Source: Hirundichthys speculiger
Lineage: Eukaryota > Chordata > Actinopteri > Beloniformes > Exocoetidae
Reading direction: 5' to 3'
DNA length: 64,000 bases
Assembly: GCA_018398805.1 (NCBI GenBank)
Contig: JAGFBZ010000703.1
Coordinates: forward strand, 186,001-250,000
Shown here: positions 1 through 13,090 of the stretch, one piece after another
How positions within the stretch are numbered: the first letter of the stretch is position 1
How the letters are laid out: each line of letters starts with the position of its first letter
Notes under the pieces: generated by a model
The model's input: only the letters and a program-made list of their open reading frames with translations
Databases searched by the model: none
Told to the model about the DNA's origin: nothing
Translations under genes and position numbers: made by a program

Positions 1-2068
1 ATTCACCCTGAAAAAAAAAATCTGGACTGCAACAAAACTTTCAAACCCCTTTGTTCAAGACAATCACGTCATTCCTCCATGTTCCATTAAATCTGCTCCA
101 TGTGTTCACTGTCCTGCTGTTCTCTAGCTGGTTACTTCAGTGCGGCTCCATCTAGTGGCACAGATGTGTAATGACAACAGAAGGTCTAGTCCTTGATTAT
201 AAAACTACCCCGTTTTTGAGAATATGACTTCTGGATAAAATATCGTCCTATATTTGGGCCAATACAGTAGTTTGATCAATTAATTATTCAACAGCAGATG
301 GGTGATAGGAGAAAAAGACCAGACGCAGAGCTGGAGAGGCTTTGGTTCATCTATATATGAGCTGAGTTTTCATTCAGATTTACACAATATTGCAAATATT
401 ATAGTATGTGATTCCAGCGCCGCCATGCTACCTGAACTGCCGCACTCAAAGCCATTTCCGGGTCACGTAAACCAGACAATTAAATATTGAAAACAAATTC
501 AGTCCTGTGGCCCGATTTTTCATTTTGTATTTTTGATCAAATTCTTAAATTGAACTATTAAAAACCTGGCATTTAAAAAAAAAAAAAATGTGTTAGATTA
601 AAAAGCGAAAAACAAAAAAACCCCATCACTTTTTAATTTTTTAAATTTTTGATTGACAATTGAAAATGGAAAGAACGAATGATACACAGATTGAAAGTTA
701 CGTGACTTTAACATGGACATTTTCATTTTAAAGTTCTCCCAGACGGCAGATTCAACAGAAACAAGGTTATTTATAGCCCCTGCCAAGTGAAACTCCCCGT
801 TAAAAGTTTCTGCTGTTACCTCAGAAATTACCTGTTTTAATGTTCTGATTGTGGCTCAGGATTTTGTTTGTAGACTTTTTAAAAAATTTTTTATAAAAAC
901 AGGATGACATTAATGCCCTGGCAGTGGCAATAAGCTATATTTTGTTTTACATTTTTTAAGATGAGATTTACAATAAATATGTGTTACTGACGAGTGCTGA
1001 TGTTGAAAGTGTTTTAACAACAAATGTTATGACACTTTAGTTCATATGGCAGCAGAACATTTAAATAAAAGTGACCTTTACACTCTTTTGATTTCATTAT
1101 TTGATTTTGCCTATGCAATGCGATTAATCGGGATTAATCAGGGAAATCATGCGATCAATCGTGATTACAATTTTTAATCGTTCCCCAGCTCTATTATACA
1201 TATATAAAGACAAATCATTTTTCCATAAAACTATCAACATAAAATAACATAAGGAGTGTGTTGAAGTTGGAGTTTGGATTCACTAGATCATAAGGTGAAA
1301 GGTATAAAAGGAAAATTCTGAGTATAAATAGCAATATGAGTATATGATTTTAAAACAGAAGAAGCCCTTTAAATGAAATAAAAGTGGCATGTTTTATTTG
1401 TCTCCTGTAGTAACACATCTGGGCTTTGGTTTGGTGTCAAAAGGTCACATGGTTGGAAAAAAAACTCTGCAATAATATTTGGTTTGTTACAGGCAGTTGG
1501 CAACTTATCGATGGGTCCTAAATGAGAGTGTGTGGGATCTGAAATAAATATCTATCCAAACTAAAACTATGTTCGCCACAGTCGACCAAATTCCTGATCA
1601 CAGCAGCCATCTACTGAAATACATGGTGTTCTCCATCTGAAAGTTCCCAGTAAGAAGGTTTAGCAGGAAAACTCCCTGAGGTCAAAGGAAGGGAACTTTC
1701 TTAGCTCTTCTTTCAGTTTCGGTCTCATAAATAGGTGAGAAACACAGTCCTGTCCATCCTCATTGGTTTTCATCTGGTGTCACTCACAAATGTGAGCCTG
1801 GCCGATTAGCAAATGAAGTGCATTGATACGTCATTCAACGCTTTGACAACTAACTTCAGAGACAAATGAAGCATCTGTAACGTTTCATCGTGGCTTTCTG
1901 TTTATGTAGGAAAATGAAAAAATTCCTTTTTTTGTTACTGTGTCACATTTAGAGATGAGACTCTGTGTCTAAATGAAAACCTGGACACATTAACCCATAT
2001 GACTTAACTTTTATCACTGAACTTACAAAAGGCAGATTAATCAATGTCAGTGGTACGTTGGGACTTAC
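1..2068 (-). other. tph1 intron 5 (partial), no exon seen
   Basis: This stretch follows the donor of tph1 exon 5 on the minus strand. I looked for the next tryptophan hydroxylase exon (residues after the Asn-Phe-Arg of exon 5) and did not find it, so it should lie beyond base 1. The span is AT-rich with several A and T runs. At about 1112-1192 there is a stretch of repeated ATTAATCG and GCGATNAATCG-like words ending in CCCCAGCTCTA, which resembles one end of a hAT-type MITE; its partner end was not identified. Nothing else coding is supported here. Confidence 0.6.
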
Positions 2069-5000
2069 TGTCTGAAGTTCATGGCCAAATCTGCAAAATG
2101 TTTTCTTCTTTTACGGTATACATTGTCTTTGAATCCCTGAAAGAAAGAAAAAAATAAAGTGACCACAGTCTCAGTCTTACTTTAAAGGTAAAGCCCTCTC
2201 AGCTGTCTTCCCCACATTTAACCAAGAAAGAGAAAGTGAGTCACGGATATCCAACACACAGCGTATCGTACGTACGTACCGGGTGATCTGCATCTAATTC
2301 AGAGCCGTACATCAAAACCTTGTTTGCACAAAGATCCAAGTCAGAGATCTTCTTTGGGAACCAGGGCACATTGTCAACACCTGAAACATTGGTTCAGTTT
2401 AAAGTTCACCCTTATTTCAATAACGTATTCATGTGTGGTCGAAAGTAAAGAGCAACCTACTGTCAGCAACTACAGCGGAGTTGTCAAAAGGACTGATCTC
2501 AACGATATTCGTGTACTTCTTCAGCAGATGTTTCAGTTCCTTCAGTTGTTCGTGCTCTGTATCACAGTCTACAAAGATCTCAAAGTCCGAATCGCGCCGT
2601 TTGGACTTGCGGGACTCAATATGAACAAGGTTCACATGCTTTTCCTGCAAAAGACAAATTAAAACATGCTGTAAACACTTGCAGCATAATCAGATCTACG
2701 ACATGATGAAATAACTCCATCAACAATTTGCCTATTAATGTAAAGTTCATAAAGTATAAGACTTTTGAAATCCTTAAAATAAACATCTACCTGGAAAAGC
2801 TTAAGAGCCTTAACAAGACCACCCACTTCGTTTTTCAGAGTGAATATGATAGTTGAAAAGCTTTTCCCGGAGCGGCTGGACCTTCTGCTCGAGAGGCTCC
2901 AGCTGTCCTGAATCTCATCAACTCTTTTCAAGGTTTCCTAGTTTGTGGAGGGAAAGAAATCCATACACGGTGTCAGCATCAGTCCTTTTCTTCTAGCATG
3001 ACATATTGCAGATAAGGACACATCTTCTATATTTAATCAATCTGTTGAGAGATGAAGTCATTTGAAAATGAGCCTACATCCCCTTTAAAATGTAAGATTT
3101 TACATTTTTTTTAACATATTTAACTGTGTTGCAACAAAAAATAAGTAGTTAAAAAGATGAAGCAGTGTGTGGGAAAAACTGCACAGCAGTCTAACTGGTT
3201 TGGTCTTACTTGTGTATAAACTTGACTGCAACGCTGTTATTTTTCACTTTAACCTTTTCCTTACAAAATTGTGAACCTGCTGTTCTTTGGCCAAAACTGA
3301 AACAACAGATAATGATCTGACATTACAGACATGGCAGTAAATCTTCAACAGGACATCTGAAAAAGAAAATGCGTAAGGCCTCGCATCTCAGTACATCTTC
3401 GCCGCCATTCCCCCACCTGTGTCTCCAGCATCGTACATCTCGTACATCTCGTACATCTCGTACATCGATGACCCCTGTCCTTTGCTGTTTGTCTGTATGT
3501 TTTCTTGAATGATGTACTAGAACGACATGTCGTTGTGCTGGGATGCTGGCTCAGTGACAATAAAAGGCATCTTGATTCTTGACTTGACTCCGACCTGATC
3601 TGCTTACTCCGACCTCCTGACCCCGATAACAGGACCAAGGACCGAACCTAGAGGTCCGAGCCTCTGCTGCTGCCTCTAGCCTCTGGACTTCCCTTCCACA
3701 ATGCATCAGAAACTGTTACCTGAGAATTTGGATATCTTCTCTCAGTCGTAAGAATCATTATTATTATTGTGCACTGGTGATGCAATCTATTCGGTTGTTA
3801 AACAAGGCACTGACAAACGACGGAGGTAAAAAACTGGAGTTTATTCTCCAAGTCTGTATTCAAAATTCAGAGACGCTGGACTTGTTCAGAATGACAAAGA
3901 CAGAAAGGCGGGCAGTTCATCTAACAACAAGTGGAAAAACACAGTAACCTTGAGATCTGTCTAGACCTAACTTAGCTACTTGATGGAGACCAAACCAAAA
4001 CAACCAGTGGCCTCGAATGAGGCAGGATTTGAGGCGAAGAGTCATGGCCTTAATTTATGCCACAGCATGACACAGCAGTTTTAGCAGGTTTAGGCCTCAG
4101 AATGAACACAGCATGAATTTTTAACATCACAGAAACTCAAATCATTGCTCAAAACTCAGCTGTTCAAACTGACATTCCCATCATCTTTAACAGTCATTTT
4201 ACTTTATTTTATTGATCCCTAACTTCTGTCTTTTTTTTCTTTTTTTTTTTTTCTGTTTTGTAAACAGAAAATTGAGCAAAGGCAATGCATTAATATATCA
4301 GGTCAATCAAGTCAATTGAACGATGAAACGACACAAATGGACGCGAATACGTTTGTTGAGAATCTTTACATTTGAGCAAACTATTTTTGTTTTTTTTTTT
4401 TAGTTTTTCCACAACAGCCAGTCAGCACTAAGATTTTTTTCCAAGATCACAAAGAGCCAGAATCAGTAATGGAGGTAATGTTCATTCAAAAAAGTAAAAC
4501 TTAAAATTGCTTAACAGTGTTATGTCAAGTGGTTACACATAATCACATTACATAATTGTTAAGACAATTTTTAGAGTAGCTGTTGATATTATCTATACCC
4601 GTTTAATCCTCTGCAGGGTCACGGGGATCTGCTGGAGTCTATCCCAGCTGTCTTCAGGTGAAAGGCAGGGGTTCACCTGGACAGGCCAACAGTAGACGGA
4701 CGAATCATACGCACTCAAAACTCACTCCTATGGGCAATTAGCAACCACCAAATAACCTGACATGCATGTCTTTGGACTGTAGGAGGAAACCCACGCAAGC
4801 ACAGAGAGAATATGCAAACTCCACACAGAAAGACCCTGCTGAGGTTCGAACCAGGAACCTTCTAGCTGTGAGGTAACAGTGATAACCACTAATCCACTGC
4901 GCTGCCATTATCTGTACCCATCTATATTAATTAAACTACCTTGACAATTAATTAATGTAGGTCAAGTGTAAAATCACGTGACTTGGATTTGACTATGGAG

Positions 5001-8000
5001 GCGTTAAACATCTAGATAAAAACATATTATATAAAAACATAACCAGTAGAACAAGTATGCTTATTCAGTAAGGAGTTATTTGTGGAAAAGATCTCATTGG
5101 CATTTATTTATATGCACTGATCTATCTGTTATCTATGCCTGTGCTTCTGTTTCTAGACTTCTCCCTATTCAGGGTCATGGGGGGCTGCTGGAGCCTATCG
5201 CAGCTGTCAGTTCAGTAATACTTTATCAATCTTCAAAGGGAAATTATATATTGTGTTAATGATGAGTATTAAAGCTTCTTCAGAGTCGTTGGTTTTAGCT
5301 GCGTTGAAGGGACAGCCCATGTAAAACTGTCATTTCCCTTTCAGCTTCTCTCTACAGTAGATTAAAAATATGAAGGAAAACCTGCCGCCAAATGGTCTTT
5401 ATTATAAGACATACACAGGTCTTTAGGGTGCAAATGTTTTTTTCCCCCATTTCAATATTTCAGTTGGGGCGCTCCTCCAGCTCTGGGCGACTGTAGCTTT
5501 CATCTTCCTCCATGCTTGTTTAAATGTTTGATGACGCAATTGTTAGCATGACAGAAGCGACAGTGTGTTGCCATGTTTGATTGATTTCCTCAGATACATA
5601 TCAGGCTCGTTTGTAGTGTCTTTTAAATGGGGTTCGCTGGAAACCTGGAACGGTTTTGACCGTGCGTGAACTTTGAAAGAGCATTGTTCACGATCGCCCG
5701 AATAAACTCGTTCACACCCGACGCTCGTCAAGGTGAAAGGGAGCGCGTTCAGTTCACATTCGCACAAAATTTGAATTAGTTTGTGAACTTTCATTCAATG
5801 AACGCGTTCAGGTGCAACACTGAGCAGCAGTGTTTTTGTCCGATGGATGAGCAGGATACACCCTGGCTGTCCACTGCAGGGCCACACATGGACAAACAAC
5901 CAAACACGCTCACTTTTAGGGTCAATTTAGAAACACCAGCGAGCTTAACATGCTTTTTATTTTTCTTTGAGCGCTTGTGGCCTTTATTCAGGGCAGAGAG
6001 AGAACAGGAAAGTGGGCAGAGAGAGTGGGGAAGACACACAGCAAAGGGTCGCGGGGCAGGCGTCGAACCTGCGACCGCTGCAGGAGGACTGCAGCCTCCT
6101 TATATGGGCTGACTGCTTAAAGCAGCGGCACCTAGCATGCATATTTTTAACTGTGGGAGGAAATCAGAGCACCAGGAGAAAAACCCCCACGAGCTAAGAG
6201 AGAACCACAACCTTCCGCTCAGAAAGGAGAGAGCTGGATTCACACTGGCAACCTTCTAGCCGTCAGGCAACAGTACTGACAACAAGCAAAACAATTACTT
6301 CAAAAGCACAGATGCAGAAATCCAATAAAATGTTAAACTGAAAAAATATAAGGGATTAACTTTCCTGTAGTGCTGGGCGATATGGAAAAAATCATATATC
6401 ACGATATGGACTATTTTATATCACGATAACGATATATATCACGATATACCATAATAAAGTATGTTTTCAGTTATTCTCTGAAAAGTTTGACAAAAACTTC
6501 ATTGCTTACTTTTCAACTAAAAAGGACTGAAAGAAGAAGGACTAAGAAGAACTGAAAGGACATTTAGCTGAACTGTCAAAAAACATACATTTTAGTGCAG
6601 CAAAAACAGGTAGGTACAGAGGTACAGTAGCTTTCACATTTTTTTTAAAGTGCACAACAGTTTCTGAGAGAAAAAAACTCATTTTTTTCACTGAAGTTCA
6701 GCTATAAAAAATAAACACAAATAATTTTTCAACTTTCTGAAATCTGTAACCTTGTAGTGCAAAGTTTGCAAACCAATATAAAGTGTCTAAAGTAAACATC
6801 AGTGTTGAAGAGAACTCTGTTTAAGGCATTAACCATGAATAAAAGTGCAAACATAAAAGGCTACTTTGTAGAAGTAGATATGTTTCTATCAAATTTATCG
6901 TTGCAGGTTATTTAATTACATATTTGCTGTAATAATTGATAAAATTAGGTTAGAAATGATAGAAACGATAGAAGAAAAATGGCACGATAAACACTTTTAT
7001 ATTGTCCCCAACGAATATGTATCGTCATATTGCCCAGCACTACTTTCCTGTCAACAATTTACAGTTATCCTATAATTTACCATTACTTGTTACAAACCAA
7101 AACACAATCTATTTCTTATTTAACCACTGCAGACACATAACAGCTAGCAGAATAAAATAATAAAACTGCTCCCAGTGGCTGAAACCAGCACTGATTCTCA
7201 GTCACATCGATGGGTAGTGAGGTCTCTTAGTCGGAAATTTCCAAGTAAAGTCAGTCTTGTTTAAGAACCATTTGATGATGTGAGATTTCTTTGTCTTAAA
7301 ATGACATTGTCCAACAGTATTTCCACGCCAGATGCAGGGCAGCATCGGAAGATATCTCGCTCAACGTTAATGGAAGAAATAAACATTGCAAAGCTGCGTG
7401 GCGTCTGTGGAGTAAACCCCTTCCCTTCCTCACTGGAGGACAAATATTTGTCTGTAACAAAAGCGGTGGGGCCAGAATCACTCGAGTAACAGTCACTTTG
7501 TGTTCGTCCACACTGCTTATTTATCATACTTTAGTAATAAGAGTCATTACATATGTCATACAGTCATTATTATTTACTAATATGTATAGTAAAGCCCTTA
7601 CGCTTTTTAACTGTAAATGATAACAATAAAATAAACCTGGGAGGATATGAAATTAAATGATGTTGTCCTTAAAAAAAGTAGTCATAAAAGTGAGGGAAAA
7701 TTATTTTGTCGTATTTAAACCTGCGAATGAGCTGTTTTACTCTCTACATTGACCCATTGGTACTGGTACTGTTGGAGAGGCCTCGGACATAATCTTTCAC
7801 ATTTCATGAATCGACTTTTCATCATTTCAGAGCACCGTGTTTGATGCATTTATGTTGTTTTTATACCGTGCCACTCTGCACAAATATATTTCATCATCTG
7901 CCCCAAATGCTGAAAAAGCAGCAGAACCATGAACAAGACATTTGTTCCGCAACTATGTTGTCTCTTAATGGCCACGTCAGTTGAACCGACCGACCAAAAA

Positions 8001-8378
8001 CTGCTGTGGACTTTATGTTGACCGGCTTTGTTGCAAGTGTCTCTGAAATAAGAATCATCCACAGAAGGCTGATGGAAAAGAGACAAGATCCCTTCAAATG
8101 CAACTAAAATCTAAACATATTTTTAACATAAATATCATTATAGATTTTAAATGTTTGTATTTGTTCTTTCTATGGACAAATTTCAGATCCGGAAGTAAGG
8201 AGACCTTTACAATCTCACACGAGAAAGAAAAAAAAAAGTCTCATCTTTTGTCTTTTCAAAGAAAGAGAAGAAAAACATTTTTGCTACTTACAACATTTTT
8301 GAGCAGTTTCTCAGAGCTCACAGGATCAAAAGACCTTTCTCTGCTCGATCCTGGTTCTTCTGACTTCTTGGCATCCAT
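2069..8378 (-). CDS. tph1: Tryptophan 5-hydroxylase (tph1-type), 5' coding exons 1-5, partial gene
   Basis: Tryptophan hydroxylase is the iron- and tetrahydrobiopterin-dependent enzyme that makes 5-hydroxytryptophan, the first and limiting step of serotonin (and melatonin) synthesis in the cytosol. Coding exons on the minus strand: exon 1 8292-8378 (29 codons, variable N-terminus), exon 2 2791-2937, exon 3 2461-2644, exon 4 2280-2380, exon 5 2069-2136. All have GT donors and AG acceptors and join in phase (0, 0, 1, 0, 2). Exons 2-3 encode the ACT regulatory domain: [16 protein letters not shown], then [10 protein letters not shown] and EIFVDCD. Exon 4 carries [12 protein letters not shown] and [10 protein letters not shown]; exon 5 carries [12 protein letters not shown], the entry to the catalytic domain. 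The RRDS after KSK keeps the PKA-type site (Ser97 here) equivalent to Ser58 of human TPH1. KSKRR rather than KSRRR favours TPH1 over TPH2. The iron ligands and active site lie outside the window. The start was chosen because exon 1 opens with ATG and splices in frame; a second ATG lies at codon 1+4 bases out of frame. tph1a versus tph1b cannot be decided. Confidence 0.88.
2645..2790 (-). other. tph1 intron 2
   Basis: Short GT-AG intron between the two ACT-domain exons. Its donor GTAGATG and acceptor TTTTGCAG are read on the minus strand. Introns 3 (2381-2460) and 4 (2137-2279) are similarly compact; intron 4 starts with GTACGTACGTACG, a small tandem of GTAC. Nothing else is seen in these introns. 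Confidence 0.8.
3430..3468. repeat. 9-bp tandem repeat (CGTACATCT)
   Basis: About four head-to-tail copies of CGTACATCT lie in tph1 intron 1. They sit just before a stretch ending GTGACAATAAAAGGC (about 3550), a tail seen in fish retroposons. Confidence 0.8.
4590..4905. repeat. Dispersed teleost retroposon-like repeat
   Basis: The text runs TACCCGTTTAATCCTCTGCA, GGGTCACGGGGATCTGCTGG, a GACATGCATGTCTTTGGACTG-like core, then a GGTTCGAACC-like box and a GCGCTGCC end. It is one of the most common interspersed repeats of fish genomes, probably the 3' part of a LINE (RTE/Rex-like); I am not sure of the family name. A second 3'-most piece with an (ATCC)n tract lies at 28940-29095 and a short piece at about 5150-5205. 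Lies in tph1 intron 1. Confidence 0.6.
5855..6275. repeat. Second copy of the dispersed repeat, split by a SINE
   Basis: The left part (ACACCCTGGCTGTCCACTGC to about 5950) and the right part (ACTGTGGGAGGAAAT from about 6150) match the core and 3' portion of the repeat type at 4590-4905. The interruption at 5944-6135 is a separate tRNA-derived SINE, so the SINE inserted later. Confidence 0.55.
5944..6135 (-). mobile_element. tRNA-derived SINE, minus strand
   Basis: Read on the minus strand it starts with a tRNA-like head containing a B-box match (GGTTCGACGCC), continues with a pyrimidine-rich body (TTCCCCACTCTCTCTGCCC) and ends with an AATAAAGGCC-type tail and A-rich end. Related copies occur at 18168-18325, 19215-19325, 38345-38515 and 43305-43452. 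The family name is not claimed. Confidence 0.7.
6368..7042. mobile_element. hAT-type MITE, family A copy 1, 8-bp TSD
   Basis: A 675-bp non-autonomous element in tph1 intron 1. It begins TAGTGCTGGGCGATATGG and ends with the inverted form ATATTGCCCAGCACTA. The flanks carry a perfect 8-bp duplication CTTTCCTG (6360-6367 and 7043-7050), the size made by hAT transposases. The left end has repeated ATATCACGATA words. No transposase is encoded. A second copy at 47851-48472 shares nearly the whole sequence. Confidence 0.93.
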
Positions 8379-9178
8379 GCTTGGCTCTAAATCAATACAC
8401 CTATTTCTAATATATGATCAATGGTCAGTGAAGGTCCTGCTTTTGAGCGATCTACAGTTAGGCAAGAAGATACACAAATAAAGAGAATAATGAGTCCCTC
8501 TGGCGAAGATCTAGAGATCAGCTGCAGTTTGAGTTACCCGAACAAAATGCTGCCGTACTTATGAAGCTTTAGTCCAGGGGAGGATGCAGGAGACAGGGAG
8601 AGGTTGTTCATATTCAGCAGGAGGGAGACTTAGACACGTCACGACTATTATGGCATGCACATCACAGCTGGGCATCACAATAAATGCTTCATTAGAGGCC
8701 TGTGAGCACTTGCTCGGTTATTTGTCATCTCGCATTGAGCACTTCTGTAAACCACAGATTCATGAAGGCTCACTGTTTCTGGACCAGCAGAGCCTTGTAT
8801 CACTCACGTTTCATCACGACCCCTCGGCTTTGCACAGCAGCATGTCGAGCATCCTGTGTGTCAATTTATTAGGACGTATTTCAAGCCAAGCCATAATCTT
8901 TTCCACACCTCATGTAATTAGGTTTGGCACTAAAATTAATTAAAGTCCCCCTCAGATAATTTTTTTCCCCTCCACAGCTTTTGTGTTTGTTCCTAACCAG
9001 TTAACAATTTTATTAATACTTGGCTTGACCACCAACTGGTCAATAAATTCACAAAAGCCCTTTGAAGAGCCAGGCTCTGTCAGGATAATGTCAGCGTTGA
9101 TTCTTGTTTATTTATGTTTAAGAAAACTATAATTAATTAATCGATGAAAGCAGCCCAGCATATATTTGATCTAAAAAC
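8379..9178. promoter_or_regulatory. tph1 upstream region (5'UTR/promoter candidate)
   Basis: This is the sequence 5' of the tph1 start codon on the minus strand. It must hold the 5'UTR or an upstream noncoding exon, and it may hold the promoter. I found no clear TATA box or CpG-rich block, so no exact site is claimed. No transposon is recognised here, in contrast to the next 4 kb. Confidence 0.3.
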
Positions 9179-9399
9179 TGGAGATGCACAATAACTGTTT
9201 TTTAAAACACATACTGTTAACCGATAACTTTCAGCTCCTAAAGGCCGATACCGATACTGATAACTGATAACCGATAACCGATAACCGATCAACACACACA
9301 TATACCTAAGATCATTACATCAATACTATGAACAAAATCAAAAATAGTTTTAACTCTTTAAATGAACAGATATTTATTTTTTCCAAAGAAAAACTATAA

Positions 9400-9464
9400 C
9401 TGTATATATATATATATATACTAAAATATACTATATATATACTAACTGTATATATCTATATATA

Positions 9465-9522
<58 letters not shown>
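9400..9522. repeat. (TA)n microsatellite
   Basis: A nearly pure TA tract interrupted by CTAAAATAC and ATC units. It continues on the far side of the Tc1-type MITE at 9892-9912, so the MITE inserted into the TA tract. Confidence 0.95.
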
Positions 9523-9524
<2 letters not shown>

Positions 9525-9527
<3 letters not shown>

Positions 9528-9891
9528 TCATGGAAAAAATTATTAGACCACCCTTGTTTTCTTCAGTTTCTTGTTCATTTTAATGCCTGGTACAACTAAA
9601 GGTACATTTGTTTGGACAAACATAACGATAGCCACAAAGATTGCTCACAAGAGTTTTATTTAAGAGCTGATATCTTACCATTTTCCATGGTTTTCTTGAT
9701 TATAACCTAAATCACTTAAGTTTTTTACATCAATAGCTATGGCGTTGTACTGCCAAAAACACTGCTTTTATGCATTCAGTGTTTTCTTTTCTGTCTGTTT
9801 TAGTCACATGATGACGTTTAGTGGTACCAGGTATTAAAATGAGCAAGAAAGTGAAGAAAAAATGGTGGTCTAATAATTTTTTCCATGACTG
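9525..9891. mobile_element. Tc1/mariner-type MITE, copy 1
   Basis: A 367-bp element with about 80-bp inverted ends starting CAGTCATGGAAAAAATTATT and ending in the inverted form CCATGACTG, sitting in TA-rich DNA as expected for a TA-targeting transposase. It has no coding capacity. The same element in opposite orientation lies at 41286-41651. Confidence 0.9.
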
Positions 9892-10645
9892 TATATATAT
9901 ATATATATATTTGTTTAGAGTGTGTGTGTGCGCCGTAGCAACTATAAAGTATATAACACCATTTGTCGGGGTAGACGAGATGACGGATGTCAGTAACGCG
10001 GCGCAGCTGATGTTTTTAAAATACTGCAGAACGAATCATTGGATGTCTGTCAGGGGTAAAAGAGTTTTTTGACACTATTGCACAGAGATTGCACCCGAGA
10101 TTGCGCAATCTCGATTGCTCCGAAGCGCAAGGAGAGGGATACGCGCACAGTTCAAGAAACTCCAAAACAGTGTTCTGGACAACCTTATCTGCCAGATAAG
10201 GAACCGATCTAAAGAACAGGAACAATTAATGTTCCCTGTCCCTCCTCGACCACCAAACAGTTTCAGACATATCGGAAATAACCCCCCCCCCCATCCAACC
10301 GTGGCCGTGACTATTCCCACATCTACCGTAAATGCTGACCAGACATCCTCTGCCCTCAAGAGAATAAAAACGTCTGCAAATAATACTGTGATGTGTAATC
10401 TCTAAATTACGCAGCGCCCTTTTCTTGTTATATTGTGGGTTTTTTTTATTGGTGGCTTGTATGATTATAACGTCATGGTGGATTAAGTAGTTAAACCCAC
10501 ACTGGCCCAGGTACCAAATACACGACCTGCCACTGAATAATACTGTAAGAAACATTAAACCAGACCACGAGAATTTAGAGTAAATTTTAAACATTTAAAT
10601 TTTTTTCTTACCACATTTTTTCTCCCTTGTTTTCAATGTTTTTTT

Positions 10646-10663
10646 TTGTTTGTTTGTTTGTTT

Positions 10664-10715
<52 letters not shown>

Positions 10716-10716
10716 T

Positions 10717-10763
<47 letters not shown>

Positions 10764-10765
10764 AG
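10646..10765. repeat. Low-complexity TTTG/TA/poly-T tract
   Basis: (TTTG)n followed by about 40 bases of (TA)n and then about 50 T with few interruptions. The apparent open frame across it is a compositional artefact. Confidence 0.95.
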
Positions 10766-11682
10766 GTGCTGCAGCCCCCCCAGCACCCCTACTTGCTGGC
10801 AAGCCTCTCAAACATTTTCGTAAAGCTATCAAACAAACCTATTTGATATCTCACATTAACTTAAATAAGGTTCATTACTGACTGATATAAAAACATAAAG
10901 GCTCCTTGAATACGATGGAAATACATGCATCAGAATTACAAACTGAAAAAGATTTACATCTAAAGGATTTTGTGGTTCCTTTTAAATTAATACCTTTAAT
11001 TAAAGTAAATGAGGTTCAGTAGTTTTTTTTTTTAATCTCATGGAAGCTTTAGATGAAAGGAATGAGGGAGAGGAGAGGAGGGGGGAGGAGAAGAGGGGAC
11101 GGGACGGGAGGGGACGCTTGCTGCTAGCTTGCGCATGTTAGCATTAGCTCACGTTAGCTCACGTTAGCGTGATTTCAAAAACTCCCTGGAAGCGATTGTT
11201 ATGTTGTTGGTGGCTGATCAGGTTTTACGTATTAAAGCTTGTGCTTCCCTCCTCTTAGAATTCGCTAGAAGGATTTGTCACAAATAACCACCAAACTATC
11301 TTCTTCTGAAACTTTAACAAAGTTCCATGCAATCGCCGCCATGTTTGTTGTGATTAGAACACTGTGCCGCAGTGCTGCATTCAAGGTGTAATGTAAATTC
11401 CTCCGTTCCCTCGTTTGCTCGTTGTTCTTTTGGCCTTTTCTATTTTTCTATTTTGTATGTGTAACATGTGGGAGAATACTGCGAATATCAATTCAAGTCA
11501 GCAACTACTAAAATTATGACAGAGTTAACAAGTTGTTTTCTGGCATGAGGGGGTATTCTTGATTTTCCTTATTGAGTAATCGTTTCTGATTATGCTCACG
11601 TCACTTGAACATAACATTCACTGTCAGTCATTCAAGGCTCAGAGGGAGCGAGGCACTGCCGTGTTGACAAAAATATATGTTG

Positions 11683-13090
11683 CAGGGGCGGCTGGCCCAT
11701 AGGGGGCGCTGGGGCGCCGCCCCACCAGCTGTGGAGGGGAAAAATATTTATTCTATTTTATTTGTATTTATTTTTTTGATCAGCATCAGATTAATTAATA
11801 GTATGTGTGTGCCTACATCTGATTTAAATAATTTAAACAACATTTCCACCAACTGACACTCATTAAACAGTGAATTTCCACCGACCTACAGTGCATCATT
11901 CTCTCACGGGGCGCTGGCAAAGCGCCCTGACCTGCAGCTAAATAGCCAATCCGGTTATGGTTGCTAGGGAAAAATTCTGGATAATTGGCCTATCAACGTC
12001 ACCAAATTAAACGCCGATGGGGCGCTGGAAATGTAGCCCCAACAGCTACGTAAAATGCGTGAAGGTTTATGAGCTAGAGCTACGTGAAGGGCCAGCGGTA
12101 GTTTTAATTCGTAGAGCGACTCCCAGACTCTGTTCTACGTCTGGAGAAAAAAAATACGGCAACGAAGAGAGATGGCGACGGCGGTGACAACTGGAGTTCA
12201 AGAGCAGCTTCCACCAAATTCGGTGAAATCATTATTAATGTTCCCTTTTGTGAGACGGACGACGGAGAAAAAACTTCTCGTTAAGGAGCTGGGACCCGAC
12301 AAGCCTGAAATTAACATTTTCCAGTAAACGAAGGAGAAAGGTAAATCATACAAACTGAGTTTTTGTCAGAGTTGGTTAAACCCTGAGACGTGGCTGCAGG
12401 TTGTGGAGCAGCTAATGCACTTTTCTGTTTACCCTGAATCCTCTTCAGAAGTGACAGATGTGATTGGACTTGGACAAAGACTGGACTAACTGACTTAAAG
12501 CACCTCTGAACGGTTCAAGAAACATGAGAGATCCAAAGTTCACATGGAAAACTGCGTAAAGCTAGCTGTGCTCGGAAAGATTAGCATAGCAACGCAGCCA
12601 GATGATGGGCACCACATTACTGAAAGAAGGCACAATGAAGAGTTAGATAAAAACTGTAATATTATGTCCAAGATAATCAATTGTGTTAAATTTTGTGGTG
12701 CTTTTGAATAAGCAATGTGGGGACATAAGGTCAGCTAGTCCTGGTACTGAGGTACATTGATGGACCCAACAATATACAGGAGCGGTTCTATTGATTCATC
12801 AAGCTACCCAACAGCTGTGCAGATTCAACAGCTGGAGCCTTATTGGAGAGGCTGCACAGCATCCTTCCGGAGGGACAATTTACCCCTTGATTGTATAGTA
12901 TTTGATAGCATAAAGTCTAATATAGCTGTAAATTGTTACTTCTTATTTGAAACTGGAAACTGAAATTAAATTATTATTGTGGACCTGTTGTCATTTTCCG
13001 ACTGTTCATTTTAATGCTTATGCTAGATTAGGCAGGGAAAAATGTTGGCACACCAGCCCCACCAAGATTTTTTTTCACCAGCCGCCACTG
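11683..13090 (+). pseudogene. hAT element relic with ZMYM/TTF-type transposase remnant
   Basis: The ends CAGGGGCGGCTGG and (inverted) CAGTGGCGGCTGG are hAT-like inverted termini. Between about 12390 and 12720 the plus strand, allowing stops and frame changes, reads fragments such as RFKKHERSKVHMENC and RRHNEELDKN and IINCVKFCGAFE. These resemble the region after the TTF zinc finger in ZMYM1-like hAT transposases. The catalytic core and dimerisation domain are missing, so this is an internally deleted, decayed copy. The 8 bp on either side do not match. It sits inside the 9179-13178 element, near its right end. Confidence 0.6.

Noticed and set aside
8584..8943. 119-codon open frame upstream of tph1
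   Set aside because: Opposite strand to tph1 and without any recognisable domain.
10646..10846. Open frame of 66 codons with long Ile/Tyr and Phe runs
   Set aside because: It is a translation of TA and T microsatellite sequence, not a protein.
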